A stretch of DNA of 64,000 bases, from assembly GCA_018057825.1 (NCBI GenBank), contig JAGPCY010000016.1, positions 1 through 64,000 of the forward strand, in the 5' to 3' direction. The first letter of the stretch is position 1, and each line of letters opens with the position of its first letter. The notes beneath the pieces were generated by a model. It had not been told where the DNA came from and ran no database searches. It saw only the letters and a program-made list of their open reading frames with translations. Source of the stretch: Kofleriaceae bacterium (GTDB lineage: Bacteria; Myxococcota_A; Polyangia; Haliangiales; Haliangiaceae). A program made the translations under genes and the position numbers. This document shows, in pieces, positions 19,869-31,575 of the stretch.

Positions 19869-22214
19869 ATGACCCGCCCGCTGGCCGTCGCCCTGATCGT
19901 CCTCGCCTGCGCCGTGGCGCCGCGGCGGGCCCAGGCCCAGGGCGACTTCTTCAGCTCGTCGCCGGGGGCGCTGTCCGAGAGCCACGCGACGATCGACGGC
20001 CCCGATCACTGCAACGACTGCCACGACAACGGCCGCGAGGCGCTCAACAACAAGTGCCTGGGGTGCCACGATCACAGCGACCTCAAGCGTCGCATCGACG
20101 CCGGCAAGGGCTTCCACGCCTCGAGCCAGGTCACCGGCAAGAAGTGCTCGTCGTGCCACAACGAGCACAAGGGCCGCGGCTTCGATCTCATGGGGTGGGC
20201 GGCGATCCCCGGCGGCACCAAGGGCTTCGACCACGACGTCACCGGCTGGCCCCTCGAGGGCAAGCACACCGCGGTCGACTGCGCCGACTGCCACAAGACC
20301 AAGAACCGCCAGGGCCTGCGCACCTACCTGGGCGTCGATCGCCTGTGCGGGAGCTGCCACAAGGCCGATCAGCCTCACGGCTTCGATCGCCGCGAGCTCC
20401 TGGCCTGCGAGCGTTGCCATAGCCAGAGCGTGTGGAACCCGCCCAAGTCCGATCAGGACTTCGACCACAACGACAAGAAGGACGCCTCGATGCCGCTGGT
20501 CGGCTCCCACGAGGACGTGTCGTGCGAGAAGTGCCACCCCAAGGCGTTGTTCAACCTGAAGGGCGGCAACCCCGACTTCTGCGGCAACTGCCACGACAGC
20601 CCCCACGACGGCATGCTGTTCGGCAAGCGCGAGTGCGAGTGGTGCCACTCGCCGGCCTTCGGCGCCCTCGACAAGTTCAAGTTCGACCACGACAAGAAGA
20701 CCCAGTTCGCGCTGGGCAGCGCCCACGCCAAGATGAAGTGCGAGGACTGCCACACGACCAGCCTGGGCGAGCGCAAGCCCGACAAGACCTGCGAGGCCTC
20801 GGGCTGCCACGCCGACGACAACAAGCACGGGTCGCGGTTCAGCGCCTTCGGCGGCGACCCGCCCAGCTGCGCGACCTGCCACCTGTCGTCGACCTCGTGG
20901 GTCAAGGGCGCGACCAACTTCAACCACGACCGCCGGACCAAGTTCAAGCTGACCGGCCGCCACGACCAGATCGCGTGCCGGTCGTGCCACCGCGGCCGCA
21001 CCGCCGCCGACTTCGAGCAGTTCGATCCGTCGTCGGTCGGGTGCCGCGGCTGCCACGAGCACCGGAACGTCCACCCGAAGGAGAAGCACCCCGACTCGAA
21101 GTGCCTCACCTGCCACGAGGGCGCCGGCAAGGTGAACCTGAAGGCCGGGGCGGTCGACGCCTTCCACGGCCCGCAGTCGAACTTCCCGCTGGTCAAGGGC
21201 CACAAGCCGGTCAAGTGCGCGCAGTGCCACCCCAAGGACTCGTTCTCGGACACGCCGGCCGAGTGCGGCGCGCGCTGTCACGAGGACGGGCTGCACAAGG
21301 GCTCGCTCGGCGACACCTGCTCGCGCTGTCACTCGCCCGGCGTGTGGGACGCCGTGCGCTTCGATCACGCCGACGACACCAAGTGGCCGCTCGAGGGGCT
21401 GCACGCCAAGATCGCCGAGTGCACCGATTGCCACCCCAAGCGGCAGTACACCGACACCCCGACGACGTGCTCGGCCGACGGCTGCCACGCCAAGGATGAC
21501 GTCCACAAGGGCCGGCTGGGCAAGGGCTGCGACCGGTGCCACAAGGTCACCGGCGACAACATCTTCAACCACAACACGATGTCGTCGTTCGCCCTGACCG
21601 GCAAGCACCTCGACGTCCGCTGCGCCGAGTGCCACACCTCGCAGACCTTCAAGCCGCGGCCGCAGAACTGCTTCGGCTGTCACCCCGAGCCGGACCTCCA
21701 CCGCGGCCAGTACGGCACCGCCTGTGAGTCGTGCCACTCCACGGTCGACTGGAACGACATCAAGCCGCTGCACGACGTCGGCGGCTTCGCCCTGATCGGC
21801 GCCCACGACAACCTGGCGTGCGCGCGCTGCCACAAGGACAGCCGCCCGATGGCTGGCTCGGGCAACCTGTGCATCAACTGCCACCGGCAGGACGACATCC
21901 ACCAAAACGCGCTGACCCCGCGCTGCGGCGAGTGCCACACCCAGGTGTCCTTCGCGCCCGCCCGCTTCGATCACACCACGGTCGGCTGCAACCTGACCGG
22001 GCTGCACCGCACGCTGGCGTGCAACGACTGCCATCGGGCCGGCAACTACGGCGCGATCACCGGCGAGTGCGCGGGCTGTCACCGCGACGACGCGATCGCC
22101 GCCGGTGGGGCCGGCGGGGTGCCGCACCCGACGGTCTTGGCCTGCGCCACCTGCCACAACACGTCGGTCTGGCGCCCCGCCAACGGCGGTGGCCGGGAGT
22201 CGATCTGCCAGTGA
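19869..22214 (+). CDS. Periplasmic multiheme c-type cytochrome (27 CxxCH plus 3 variants)
   Basis: 781 residues. A signal peptide (MTRPLAVALIVLACAVAP, cleavage near AQA-QGD) directs export. I count 27 canonical CxxCH heme motifs from CNDCH to CATCH, and three wider ones, CEASGCH and CSADGCH (CX4CH) and CGARCH (CX3CH), that fall where the regular spacing predicts further hemes. Many extra His residues (FDHD, FNHD, HNxHK) could be distal ligands. The Cys pairs recur about every 25 residues, with repeats of the type LxGxHxxxxCxxCH. A periplasmic heme wire fits the neighbours: the membrane ferredoxin before it and the barrel after it, with which it shares a GTGA overlap. The physiological donor or acceptor is not visible. 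Confidence 0.9.
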   Translation: MTRPLAVALIVLACAVAPRRAQAQGDFFSSSPGALSESHATIDGPDHCNDCHDNGREALNNKCLGCHDHSDLKRRIDAGKGFHASSQVTGKKCSSCHNEHKGRGFDLMGWAAIPGGTKGFDHDVTGWPLEGKHTAVDCADCHKTKNRQGLRTYLGVDRLCGSCHKADQPHGFDRRELLACERCHSQSVWNPPKSDQDFDHNDKKDASMPLVGSHEDVSCEKCHPKALFNLKGGNPDFCGNCHDSPHDGMLFGKRECEWCHSPAFGALDKFKFDHDKKTQFALGSAHAKMKCEDCHTTSLGERKPDKTCEASGCHADDNKHGSRFSAFGGDPPSCATCHLSSTSWVKGATNFNHDRRTKFKLTGRHDQIACRSCHRGRTAADFEQFDPSSVGCRGCHEHRNVHPKEKHPDSKCLTCHEGAGKVNLKAGAVDAFHGPQSNFPLVKGHKPVKCAQCHPKDSFSDTPAECGARCHEDGLHKGSLGDTCSRCHSPGVWDAVRFDHADDTKWPLEGLHAKIAECTDCHPKRQYTDTPTTCSADGCHAKDDVHKGRLGKGCDRCHKVTGDNIFNHNTMSSFALTGKHLDVRCAECHTSQTFKPRPQNCFGCHPEPDLHRGQYGTACESCHSTVDWNDIKPLHDVGGFALIGAHDNLACARCHKDSRPMAGSGNLCINCHRQDDIHQNALTPRCGECHTQVSFAPARFDHTTVGCNLTGLHRTLACNDCHRAGNYGAITGECAGCHRDDAIAAGGAGGVPHPTVLACATCHNTSVWRPANGGGRESICQ

Positions 22215-23818
22215 GGGCGGCGGTCCTCCTCGGCCTGGTGGCGCTGGCCGGCGCGGCGCGCGCCGAGCCGACCGAGCCCGATCGGTTCTTCGCTGACAAG
22301 CCCGACGGCGATCGCGACAAGTCGCTATGGCAAGGCAGCCTGGTCCTGTCGAGCTTCGGCTACGCCGAGACCAGCGACCAGCTCGAGCTCGGCCTGATCG
22401 AGGTGCCCTTGGCCAGCCCATATCGCCGGGTCTGGGGCGAGGCCCGGCTCCAGCTCGACGGCCGTCACCTGAAGGGCGGGCGGTGGGACGCGCGGGTCGA
22501 CGGTCGGGCGCGCTACGTGGCGTCGCGGCCAGGCGACGCCTCCGGCGATCCCAATCGCATCCAGTCGGGGCTGCTCGGCGCCAACGAGTACGACGTCCGC
22601 GAGCTGTACCTGGTGCGGGCCGGCAAGCGCAGCGATCTGTTCTTCGGGCGGCTGGTGATCGCCGACCTCGGCGCGCTGCGGGTCGACGGGATGCGCCTCG
22701 ACTACGCCAAGAACGCGCGCTGGACCTACCTCGGCTTCCTCGGGCTGCACCCGGCCCGCGGCTCGCGGTCGCTGGCCACCGACTACCCGGTCGGCATCGA
22801 CAAGATGAACGAGGCGACCGGGCGGGTGCTGCCGGTGACCGGCGGGTTCGGCGCGGCCTACCGCACCGACAAGGGCTATGGCTCCCTGGGCGCGGTCACG
22901 ATCGTGCCGACCAGCCGCGACGGCGGCGCCGGCGGCTCGGGCACCTACGAGCGGGCGCGGGTCTACCTCGCGGCCCAGGGCTACTGGCGCAGCTCGCCGC
23001 GCCTCGACCTGTGGCACTACGTCGTCCTCGACGTCTACGGCACCGCCGGGTTCGCGCCGACCAACGCCTCGGTCGGGCTGCAGTACAAGCCCGGGCCGCG
23101 GCTGCGGACCCAGCTCGCGGTCAACCAGATCGACACCGAGGCCCTGAACGTCCAGGTCCGCGGGCTCCTCGAGAACGACGCGCCGAGCGGCGGCCCGATC
23201 GTCAATAACTTCTCGGTCCAGCGCATCGGCAACACGATGGTCCGCGGCGCGGTGTCGGCCCTCCTGGGCAAGCACCGGCGGTGGGAGCTGACCGCCGCGC
23301 TCCACGGTCGGCGTCGCCCCGACGTGACCTTCACCACCGGGGCCACGCCCCAGGTCTTGCCGGCGGCGCAGTCCCTCGAGGTCCACGCCGGCCTGGTGGA
23401 CCACGGCTTCTACCGCGGCATCCGCGCCGAGCTGGCCTACAGCCGCTCGGTGTCGATCGGCGACGCCAGCTACGCGCGATCGATCGCCCAGGTGGTCCGC
23501 CTCGGCGGCACCCGCGAATGGGGCGCCGGCCGGACCCTGGTCACCGCGGACCTGACCTGGCTCAGCTCGGCCGACGACAACGCCGGCGCGAGCTGCACGC
23601 CCGGCGCGATCGCGACCTGCTACGGCAGCGCCAACACCAACGCCTTTCAGTTGAACGGCCAGGGCTACTACCGGTGGAAGGAGAACTGGTACGTGACCGG
23701 CTCCCTCGGGCTCGGCCTCCAGCGCATCCTCGCCACCGATCCCGTGACCAACCAAGGCATCCGGCGGCCATCGATCACCACGGCCCAGGCCTTCGCCCGG
23801 GTCGGGTACCGGTTCTAA
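22211..23818 (+). CDS. Outer-membrane beta-barrel, porin of the electron conduit
   Basis: 535 residues. The GTG at 22211 overlaps the cytochrome stop, so translation is coupled. A signal peptide (MRAAVLLGLVALAGAARA) is followed by alternating amphipathic strands such as WEARLQLD-type and YLAAQGYWRSS-type segments, with aromatic girdles throughout. The C-terminal FARVGYRF ends in Phe, the outer-membrane assembly signal. The length and coupling to a multiheme cytochrome resemble porin-cytochrome conduits, in which a large barrel sheathes a heme wire. MtrB-type barrels are often 650-700 residues, so this one is smaller, and no MtrB-specific motif was identified. A simple porin is possible. Confidence 0.78.
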   Translation: MRAAVLLGLVALAGAARAEPTEPDRFFADKPDGDRDKSLWQGSLVLSSFGYAETSDQLELGLIEVPLASPYRRVWGEARLQLDGRHLKGGRWDARVDGRARYVASRPGDASGDPNRIQSGLLGANEYDVRELYLVRAGKRSDLFFGRLVIADLGALRVDGMRLDYAKNARWTYLGFLGLHPARGSRSLATDYPVGIDKMNEATGRVLPVTGGFGAAYRTDKGYGSLGAVTIVPTSRDGGAGGSGTYERARVYLAAQGYWRSSPRLDLWHYVVLDVYGTAGFAPTNASVGLQYKPGPRLRTQLAVNQIDTEALNVQVRGLLENDAPSGGPIVNNFSVQRIGNTMVRGAVSALLGKHRRWELTAALHGRRRPDVTFTTGATPQVLPAAQSLEVHAGLVDHGFYRGIRAELAYSRSVSIGDASYARSIAQVVRLGGTREWGAGRTLVTADLTWLSSADDNAGASCTPGAIATCYGSANTNAFQLNGQGYYRWKENWYVTGSLGLGLQRILATDPVTNQGIRRPSITTAQAFARVGYRF

Positions 23819-23823
23819 GAGCG

Positions 23824-24015
23824 ATCGGTCTCGGCCTCGGTCTCGGTCTCGGCCTCGGTCTCGGTCTCGCTCTCGGTCTCGGTCTCGGACTCGGTCTCGG
23901 ACTCGGACTCGGACTCGGACTCGGACTCGGTCTCGGCTTCGGCCTCGGTCTCGGCCTCGGCCTCGGTCTCGGACTCGGTCTCGGTCTCGGCTTCGGTCTC
24001 GGTCTCGGTCTCCGC
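23824..24015 (+). repeat. Degenerate hexamer array B, (CTCGGN)n
   Basis: About 32 CTCGGN units with a variable last base and a few TTCGGN units. It starts a few bases after the barrel-gene stop (23818) and ends just before the stop of the opposed HD-kinase gene (24024), so it fills a convergent gap. The orientation matches array A and the upstream gene. No Rho-independent terminator was found in this gap. Confidence 0.95.
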
Positions 24016-24023
24016 CTCGCGCC

Positions 24024-25219
24024 TCACGGCGCGGGCGGCCAGGCCGCGCCGCCGTCATCGGCCGGACTGACGCGGTAGAGGACGCGGTGGGCCTCGTCGG
24101 GGGTCGGCACGGTCCAGCGGGTGTACATGCGCTCGAGGGCGCGGGCCGGGACGCGGGTGGCCTCGGGCCGGGCGCGGTTGCGCGCGGCCAGCTCGTCGGC
24201 GCCGGCCTCGCAGTAGACCAGGTGGACGCGGAAGCGATAGGCGCGGCACAGCGTGATGATCTCGCCGCGCACCGATCGCGAGAGGTTGGTCGCGTTCCAG
24301 GCGAACGGCTGACCGGCCCGCAGCGCGGCCCGCGCTCGGTCGCGCGCCAGGCCGATCACCGCGCGCTGACCGTCGGCCGGGTCGACCTCGAGCTCGGCGC
24401 GCAGGTCATCGAGCGAGACCTGCGCGAGCTCGGGGCGGCTGGCGAGGTAGGTCGACTTGCCCGAGCACGGCAGGCCAGCGACCACGACCGCGTCACCGAC
24501 CGAGTCGTCGTGGTACGGCAGCTCCGGCGGCCGGCGCGGCTCGGTCTCGGCCAGCCAGCGCGCGCGCGTGTAGTCGTCGGGGAAGCGGTAGGGGGCGCTG
24601 CCGACTCCGAGCTCGTCGCAGTGGAGCCGCCACAGCGCGCATTGATCGAGGAGGCGAGCTTGATCGTCGGCGCGGGCGCAGCGTCGGCCGGCGGCGTCGG
24701 CGGTGGCGACGGCGGTCAACCAGTCGTGGCGCAGCACGGTCGACAGCCGGATCGCGAGCGCGACGGCGTCGGGGCGATCGACGCCGAACAGCGGCACCTG
24801 GTGCCAGCGCACGAGCTGACAGATGTGCTCGCGCACGGTCCACGGGACGCCCAGGCGCCACAGGGTGACGCGCAGATCGATCTCGCCGCGGGCCGAGTGG
24901 CCGCGCGACGACCAGCGCCCGTCGGCCTCGAGGCGGGTCGTGGAGCGCTTGCCGAGGTCGTGGCTGAGCACCGCGGCCAGGGTCACGATCCGGCCGAGCG
25001 GATCGAGCTCGCGCCAGGCCGGACCGCCGCGCAGCGCCGCCACTGCCATCCGGGTGTGGATCCAGACGTCCCCTTCGGCGTGATAGAGCGGATCCTGCGG
25101 CGTCGCGGTCAGCTCGGCGGCGTCGGCCAGGGGCGCGACCAAGGCGGCGAGGGCGGCGTCGCTCAAGGTCGGCGCCGCGGCGGCCGCCGCCAGGGTGTCG
25201 AGGTAGGGGCGCGGTGGCG

Positions 25220-25223
<4 letters not shown>
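24024..25223 (-). CDS. HD-domain phosphoesterase / polynucleotide kinase (HD-Pnk-like)
   Basis: 399 residues. Residues 40-190 form an HD domain: His in WIHTRMAVAAL, the pair in LSHDLGK (about residue 88) and further His in RGHSARGEI. Residues 240-399 are a P-loop kinase with Walker A VVAGLPCSGKST (about residue 246), the Asp in VSLDDLR and NATNLSR, the counterpart of the DATN motif in T4-type 5'-OH kinases. Proteins with this order heal RNA ends: the HD part opens 2',3'-cyclic phosphates and the kinase adds a 5'-phosphate. It is the last gene of a three-gene cassette and its ATG overlaps the RNA ligase stop (ATGA), a strong functional link. Confidence 0.87.
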
Positions 25224-26022
<799 letters not shown>

Positions 26023-26026
<4 letters not shown>

Positions 26027-26661
26027 CGATGCGCCACCGCGATCAGGTGGCCGCGGACCGCGTCGAGGGTCACGCGCCGGGCCCCCGCGCCCTGCCACAG
26101 CGCGGCCAGGCTCGCGCGATCGAACAGCCGGACGTGCTCGGGGTTGTCGTCGGCGTGAGCCGGCACGGTCGCGATCACCGCGCGGCGCGCCACCCGCAGG
26201 GCCTCGCGCGCGACCGGGGCCGGATCGGCGACGTGCTCGAGGACCTCGAGGGCGGTCACCACGTCGGCGCTGGCGTCGGCCAGGCCCAGGGCGGCGGCGT
26301 CGGTGCGGAGCGCGGTCAGCCGCGTCACCCCGCCGCGGGCCACCGCCGCCAGATCGGCGACCCGGTGGGGCAAGACGTCGGTGGCGACCACGGTCAGCGC
26401 CGGTAGCTCGTCGAGGAGCGGCCACACGAAGGCGCCGCGGCCGGTCCCCAGATCGCCCAGGGAGGTCGCGCCCAGGCCGCGCAGGATCCCGATCACCGCC
26501 CGCACCCGCGGCAGCTCGGCGGTGCGCTTGAACCGGTGCAGGCGCAGGCCGGCGGCGGTCGCCGCGGCCACCGCGTCGTCGTCGGTGAGCGCGGGTTGGC
26601 CCAGGGCGCCGCGGGCGTAGGCCGCGGCCAGCCAGCGGTAGTGGGAGGCGTCGTCGAGCAT
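26023..26661 (-). CDS. SAM-dependent methyltransferase of the RNA-repair cassette
   Basis: 212 residues, class I methyltransferase. Motif I is LGDLGTGRGAFVWP, the acidic ribose-binding residue follows in VVATDVLPH, and ALEVLEHVADP is motif IV-like. E-x-x-E-H is also the metal-ligand pattern of Hen1 RNA 2'-O-methyltransferases, but it is common in unrelated class I enzymes, so this is weak. Coupling with an RNA ligase and an end-healing kinase makes an RNA substrate likely. It opens the cassette; a TACCAT box lies 12 bases upstream of the ATG. Confidence 0.75.
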
Positions 26662-26673
26662 CGCGGGCCGACG

Positions 26674-26679
26674 ATGGTA
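26674..26679 (-). promoter_or_regulatory. -10-like box of the RNA-repair cassette
   Basis: TACCAT on the minus strand, 12 bases before the methyltransferase ATG. It gives the cassette its own possible promoter in the 52-base gap behind the VWA operon. Confidence 0.45.
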
Positions 26680-26713
26680 GCCCGCCGGCCAGCGGCGGCG
26701 AAGCCGGGCGTGG

Positions 26714-29452
26714 TCAGGCGTCGAAGCGGATCGTCCGGTAGCCGAACAGCCGGACCCGGCGCGCGTACAGATCGAGCAGGTAGAGCGCGATCATCGCCAG
26801 GAGCACCCACGGCCACAGCTCCTCGGTGTAGGCGATCGACTCGTCGCCGGCCTTCCACGCCGCCGCCGGCTCGAGCTGGTCGCTGCCGCCGGTGACGATC
26901 GCGGCCTGGCGCAGCGGCGCGCTGTCGGGGGTGGTCCGCAGGTACTCGAGGGGGTAGGGCAGGGCGACCGCGCCCACGCTCTCGGCGACCTTGGTCCCGG
27001 CCCGGGTGTGGACCGCCTTCAACAGGTAGCTGCCGTAGCGCTCGATCGGGAAGTCGGCGACGTAGCGGCCGGCCGCGGTCTGATCCATCGGCACGGTCTG
27101 CTTGACCGCGTTGGTCGCCGGGTCGATCACCTGGAGCTGGGTGTCGAGGGCGTTCACGAACTGATCGCTCGAGTCGATCGCGTCGACCACGACCTTGGCG
27201 CGGCCGTCGTCGACGGTGGCGAACAGGTCGTAGCTGTCGTAGGTCTTGCGCCGCATGCTGGTGCGCACGAGCTGGGACCAGAACTTCGGGTAGCCGCCCC
27301 AGGCGATCCAGTCCGAGCTCCAGCGGTTCTTGACGTCGGAGGTCCAGGCCACCGAGGTGCCGGCGCCGTGGCGCCACCGGGCCAGGAGCGGCTCGCCCAG
27401 GTCCGAGACCAGGATGACCTCGGCGGTCGGCTTGGGCTTGGTCGTGACGTAGCCGCGCAGCGGCGGCGCGCTCTCGATCGCTACGCCCTCGATGGCCTCG
27501 ACCCGCTTGGCGACCCGGGCGTAGACCGCGTCCTCGACGAGCTGCGACTTCTGCGCCTCGGTGGTCTCCTTCATGAAGATCCGCGGCAGCGCGCCGATGT
27601 CGTCGGTCATGTACAGGCGACCGTCGCCGTTGTCGGCGATGATCGACAGGAGGTTGCGGTCGGCGCCGGTGACCCCGACCGCCGACACCGTGATGCGGGC
27701 CGAGCGCATGTCGGTGACCAGCTCGGCGATCCCGTCGTAGGGCGCCTCGCCGTCGGACAGGAGGATGACGTGCTTGACCTTGGCGTTCACGCCCTCGAGC
27801 AGCTCGAAGGCCAGCTTGAGCCCGGGGTGGATGTTGGTGCCGCCGCCCGACTGCAACCGCGAGATCTCGGCCGAGATGCGCATCTTGTTGGCGGCGCGCT
27901 GCGGCCGGACGTAGGTCTGAGCCTCGCTGTCGAAGGCCACCACCGCCAGGAGGTCCGACGGCGACAGCGCCTCGGCGGTGGCCCGGGCCGACTCCTTGGC
28001 GGCCTCGAGCTTCTGGCCTTGCATCGAGCCCGAGCGATCGATCACCACGCACACCGCGATGTCGGGCTGCTCGCGGGTCTTCTCGGCGTCGAACCGCACC
28101 GGCATGATCTGCTCGATCTTGGTGGCCTGGTAGCCGCCCGAGCCAAACGAGTCCTCGCCGCCGGCCATGATCAGGCCGCCGCCCAGGCCGCTCACGTACT
28201 GATCGAGGGCCGCCATCTGGCCGGCGCCGACGAAGTGAGCCGGCACGTCGGACACCAGCACCAGATCGTACTTCTCGAGCTCCTTGGCGGTGGCCGGCAG
28301 GCCGCGTGGGCCGCGGACCTCGACGTCGATGTTCTCGTGCTCGAGGGCGCGCTGCAGATAGCCGGCGGCGCCCGGCTCGCGCAGGACGCCGCCCTCGACG
28401 TACAGCACGCTCGGCTTGCCCTTGACCGGCGTGGTCATGACCGCCTCGTTGTTGGCCTTCTCGGTGTCCTGGCCGTACTTGCCGAGGCGGAGCCGGTAGG
28501 TGGTGGCGCCGGCGCGCTTGGCCTCGCTCTTGAACTTGACCCGGTTGATGCCCTCGACCAGCTCGATGGTCTTCACCGGATCGAGCGGGTTGGGGAAGGC
28601 GTCCTGGCGCAGGTTCAGGGTCACGGTGTCGGCGTGGGTCGACCAGATCTCGGCGGTGACCTCGAAGGGCTGCCCGACCTTGACCTCGTCGGGGAGGTGC
28701 AGGCCGACCACGCGGATCTCGCGGACCTGATCCTCGGCGAAGGTCCGCCACGACAGCTTCACGCCCATGTCCTTGGCCCGGTAGGCCTCGCTCACCAGAT
28801 CGCCGCGGGTCTGATTGCCGTCGGTGACCACCACCATGCGCGGCAGGTAGCCCGGCGGGTACAGGCCGTAGGCGAGCTGGATCGCGGCCTGGACGTCAGT
28901 GCCGGCGCCGCCCTTGGCCGGGCCGGCGGCGTGGCGCGCGATCACCGGCGTCCCGCCGTCGACCTCGGCGACCTTGGGCTTCTCGGCGAAGGTCACGACC
29001 TTGAGCCAGCCGTCGCCTTTGGCCTTGGCCAGCGCGGCGACGTAGGTCCGGGCGGCGGCGAGCTGGGCCTCGGACACCGAGTCCGACACGTCGACCAGCA
29101 CCACGGTCGCGACCTTGGAGTCGCGGGTGATCCAGGTCGGGCGGGCCAGGGCGATCGCCGCGGCCGCCACCACCGCGGTGCGCAGCGTCGCCTGCACCAC
29201 CTGCTGGGCGATCGACAGGTCGGTCAGCGACCACCGCCGCACCAGGTAGAACAGCGGCGCGATCGCGATGAGCAGGAGCCAGCGCGGGGCCAACAGCTCG
29301 ATCGGGCGCGCGGTCAGGCCGGTCACGGCGACGATCGGGCGGTCGGCGATCCAGGCGTCGACGCCCAGGTACAGGCCGACCGCGGCCAGGGCGGCGACCG
29401 CGATCGCCAGGAGGTCGCGGCGGGACGGGCGGAAGCGAGACAGCCGGGCCAT
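26714..29452 (-). CDS. Membrane protein with two VWA domains and a GATase1-like domain
   Basis: 912 residues, starting at the ATG at 29452 (stop and start share a base with the upstream gene, TGATG). Two or three N-terminal transmembrane helices (about 12-100) are followed by a first VWA domain with MIDAS DVSDS, then a glutamine-amidotransferase-like fold around [12 protein letters not shown] and [17 protein letters not shown] that lacks an evident catalytic Cys triad, and then a second VWA domain (about 465-640) with DRSGS and [13 protein letters not shown]. One transmembrane helix ends the protein ([16 protein letters not shown]). It is the distal gene of a MoxR-DUF58-VWA operon of the type associated with cell-envelope stress and protein maturation. 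Confidence 0.85.
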   Translation of the reverse strand: MARLSRFRPSRRDLLAIAVAALAAVGLYLGVDAWIADRPIVAVTGLTARPIELLAPRWLLLIAIAPLFYLVRRWSLTDLSIAQQVVQATLRTAVVAAAAIALARPTWITRDSKVATVVLVDVSDSVSEAQLAAARTYVAALAKAKGDGWLKVVTFAEKPKVAEVDGGTPVIARHAAGPAKGGAGTDVQAAIQLAYGLYPPGYLPRMVVVTDGNQTRGDLVSEAYRAKDMGVKLSWRTFAEDQVREIRVVGLHLPDEVKVGQPFEVTAEIWSTHADTVTLNLRQDAFPNPLDPVKTIELVEGINRVKFKSEAKRAGATTYRLRLGKYGQDTEKANNEAVMTTPVKGKPSVLYVEGGVLREPGAAGYLQRALEHENIDVEVRGPRGLPATAKELEKYDLVLVSDVPAHFVGAGQMAALDQYVSGLGGGLIMAGGEDSFGSGGYQATKIEQIMPVRFDAEKTREQPDIAVCVVIDRSGSMQGQKLEAAKESARATAEALSPSDLLAVVAFDSEAQTYVRPQRAANKMRISAEISRLQSGGGTNIHPGLKLAFELLEGVNAKVKHVILLSDGEAPYDGIAELVTDMRSARITVSAVGVTGADRNLLSIIADNGDGRLYMTDDIGALPRIFMKETTEAQKSQLVEDAVYARVAKRVEAIEGVAIESAPPLRGYVTTKPKPTAEVILVSDLGEPLLARWRHGAGTSVAWTSDVKNRWSSDWIAWGGYPKFWSQLVRTSMRRKTYDSYDLFATVDDGRAKVVVDAIDSSDQFVNALDTQLQVIDPATNAVKQTVPMDQTAAGRYVADFPIERYGSYLLKAVHTRAGTKVAESVGAVALPYPLEYLRTTPDSAPLRQAAIVTGGSDQLEPAAAWKAGDESIAYTEELWPWVLLAMIALYLLDLYARRVRLFGYRTIRFDA

Positions 29453-31575
29453 CACACGGTGATCCTTCGGTGGTAGGTGATCCACTCGAGGGCGAGCAGG
29501 GCGATCACCGCGAGGACGACGTAGAGCCACAGGTCGCGCCGCGCGCTGACCGCGAAGGCCGGTGGCGCGGCCAGGGTCTGACCGCCCAGGGCCAGGTCGG
29601 GCGCCGGCTCGATCTGCGACTCGGTGGTCGACGCCAGGTTGGTGGCGACCTCGAGGGTGGCCAGCGGCGCGGTCTCCGGGGCGGGCGCGCCGGCGGTGGG
29701 CGCGCCGGTCGACGGCGGGTAGGCGATGAGCTGGTGGACGCCGACCCGGTGGGCGACCAGGGTGACGGCGCCGTCGACCACCGGGGCCTGGCCCCGCTTG
29801 CCGGTGGGATCGACCACCGTGACCTCGCGTAGGCCGGTCAGGCCGTCGAGGGGGATGCGCAGGCGTTGCCCGGTCGGGTAGGTCGTGACCAGGTCGGCGT
29901 CGTCACCGGCGAACCAGTCGAGGCTGTTGACCAGGAGCAGCGGGAACGCCACCCGCAGCATCAGGTCCGTGCCGGCCAAGGACCAGCCCAGGCCGATCAG
30001 CTTGCGGCCGCCATCGCGCCGGGCCACCGCGATCGGATCGCGCACGCTCTTGGCCAGGGAGACCTCGCCCTTCGTGCGATCGATCGCGAAGACGTTGGCC
30101 TGATCGAAGTTGACGTCGGACATCGTCAGCCAGCGCATGACCGGGTGGTCCTCGGCAAGCTCGGTGATGCGCGGTCGCGGCAGGACCCCGCGGATCGCGA
30201 ACGGGCTGTTGTCGCCGTCGGGATGGAACAGGAGCACGTTCGACGGCGGCGGCGGCAGGACCGCGGGCGTGTGGTCGTCGAACACGACGGCGTCGAACGG
30301 CTTGCCGGTGGTGATGTTCACGACCGCGGCGGCCGGCGCGGCGTCGTACTCGGCCGGGGTGGCCTTGAACACCTCGATGTTGTCGTAGACCAACATCGCG
30401 CCCTCGAGATACAGGTTGTCGTTGGTGACCAGGAGGACGTGCTGCTTCTTGCGCGCCGGCAAGAGCGCCCAGGCCTCGTCGTCGAGGGGGAACGGATCGG
30501 TGCCGCCCGGGCCGTCGACCGGGCGCAGGGCGGCGCGGAGCTGGCTCTCGCCGCCGGGGAGCTGACGGTAGATCTCGCGGCGCCGCTCGCCGGGCGCCAG
30601 CTCGAGGGGCTTGACCTCGATCGGGGTCTCGCCGTTGTACAGCGTGAGCTGGCGGCGGGCCGGCTCGGCGCCGAAGTTCTGGACCTCGATGAAGACCTCG
30701 TAGCTGGCCTTGTTGGCGATGTAGCGGCGGACGTTGAACGCGACGATGCCGACGTTCTCGGCCCGGCTGCCGACGCCCAGGTAGTGGACGTCGATGCCGG
30801 ACAGATCGACCGCGGCCAGCTCGGCGTCGGCGAAGGCGGCGGCGACCTCGGGCTCAGGATCGGCCGGTCCCGTCGGCGGGGCGCCCGGCGGCGGCGCGCC
30901 CGTCGGCGGCGCCGCCACCTCGGGGGCCGTCCACCGCACCTGGCCCTTGGCCAGCTCGGAGTAGGCGCCGTCGGACACGATCACGATCATCGGGTTGGGG
31001 CGGCCGCGCAGGGCGTCGGCCGCGGCCGACAGCGCCCGCGGCAGGTCGGCGCCGGTGTCGACCGGGGTCACGCCGTCGAGGGCCTTGCGCAGGAGCGCGG
31101 CGTCGGAGGTGAACCGCGACAGCGGCGTGGTCTGGGCGTCGACCCGCATGATCATCGCGCGATCGCCGCCGCCCATGCCGTCGATCAGCGTCAGCGCGCG
31201 CTCCTTGGCGCGGTCGAAGCGGGTCAGGCGCGGCCGCTCGGGGTCGCCGTCGACCGCCCGCATCGAGGCCGAGGTGTCGAGCAGGATGACGACGTTGCGG
31301 GCCCGGTGGTCGGTGGCGCCCAGGGTCGGCGCCGACACCGCGACGACGATCAGCCCGACGATCGCCAGGGTGAGGAGCAGCGACAGGAGGCGCCGGAGCT
31401 GCTTCCACAGCGAGTTGGCGTCGCGCTGCTCGAGGACCCGCTTCCACAGGCTGGAGAACGGCACCTCGAAGCGGCGGCGCCGCATCTTGAGCAGGTAGGC
31501 GATGATCACCAGGACCGCGGCGGCCAGGGCCACCATCGCCACGGTCCGGGCGGCGAGCGGGGTCAGCCAGGTCAC
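29452..31575 (-). CDS. BatA-type aerotolerance-like protein with VWA domain
   Basis: 707 residues from a GTG at 31575 that overlaps the DUF58 stop (GTGA). The N-terminus matches the BatA family: one helix, then [17 protein letters not shown] and the [16 protein letters not shown] helix. The VWA domain has MIDAS DTSAS in [17 protein letters not shown] long periplasmic part rich in Pro and Gly follows, and a C-terminal helix ([18 protein letters not shown]) anchors it again. BatA-like proteins work with MoxR and DUF58 proteins; the substrate here is unknown. Confidence 0.85.
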   Translation of the reverse strand: MTWLTPLAARTVAMVALAAAVLVIIAYLLKMRRRRFEVPFSSLWKRVLEQRDANSLWKQLRRLLSLLLTLAIVGLIVVAVSAPTLGATDHRARNVVILLDTSASMRAVDGDPERPRLTRFDRAKERALTLIDGMGGGDRAMIMRVDAQTTPLSRFTSDAALLRKALDGVTPVDTGADLPRALSAAADALRGRPNPMIVIVSDGAYSELAKGQVRWTAPEVAAPPTGAPPPGAPPTGPADPEPEVAAAFADAELAAVDLSGIDVHYLGVGSRAENVGIVAFNVRRYIANKASYEVFIEVQNFGAEPARRQLTLYNGETPIEVKPLELAPGERRREIYRQLPGGESQLRAALRPVDGPGGTDPFPLDDEAWALLPARKKQHVLLVTNDNLYLEGAMLVYDNIEVFKATPAEYDAAPAAAVVNITTGKPFDAVVFDDHTPAVLPPPPSNVLLFHPDGDNSPFAIRGVLPRPRITELAEDHPVMRWLTMSDVNFDQANVFAIDRTKGEVSLAKSVRDPIAVARRDGGRKLIGLGWSLAGTDLMLRVAFPLLLVNSLDWFAGDDADLVTTYPTGQRLRIPLDGLTGLREVTVVDPTGKRGQAPVVDGAVTLVAHRVGVHQLIAYPPSTGAPTAGAPAPETAPLATLEVATNLASTTESQIEPAPDLALGGQTLAAPPAFAVSARRDLWLYVVLAVIALLALEWITYHRRITV

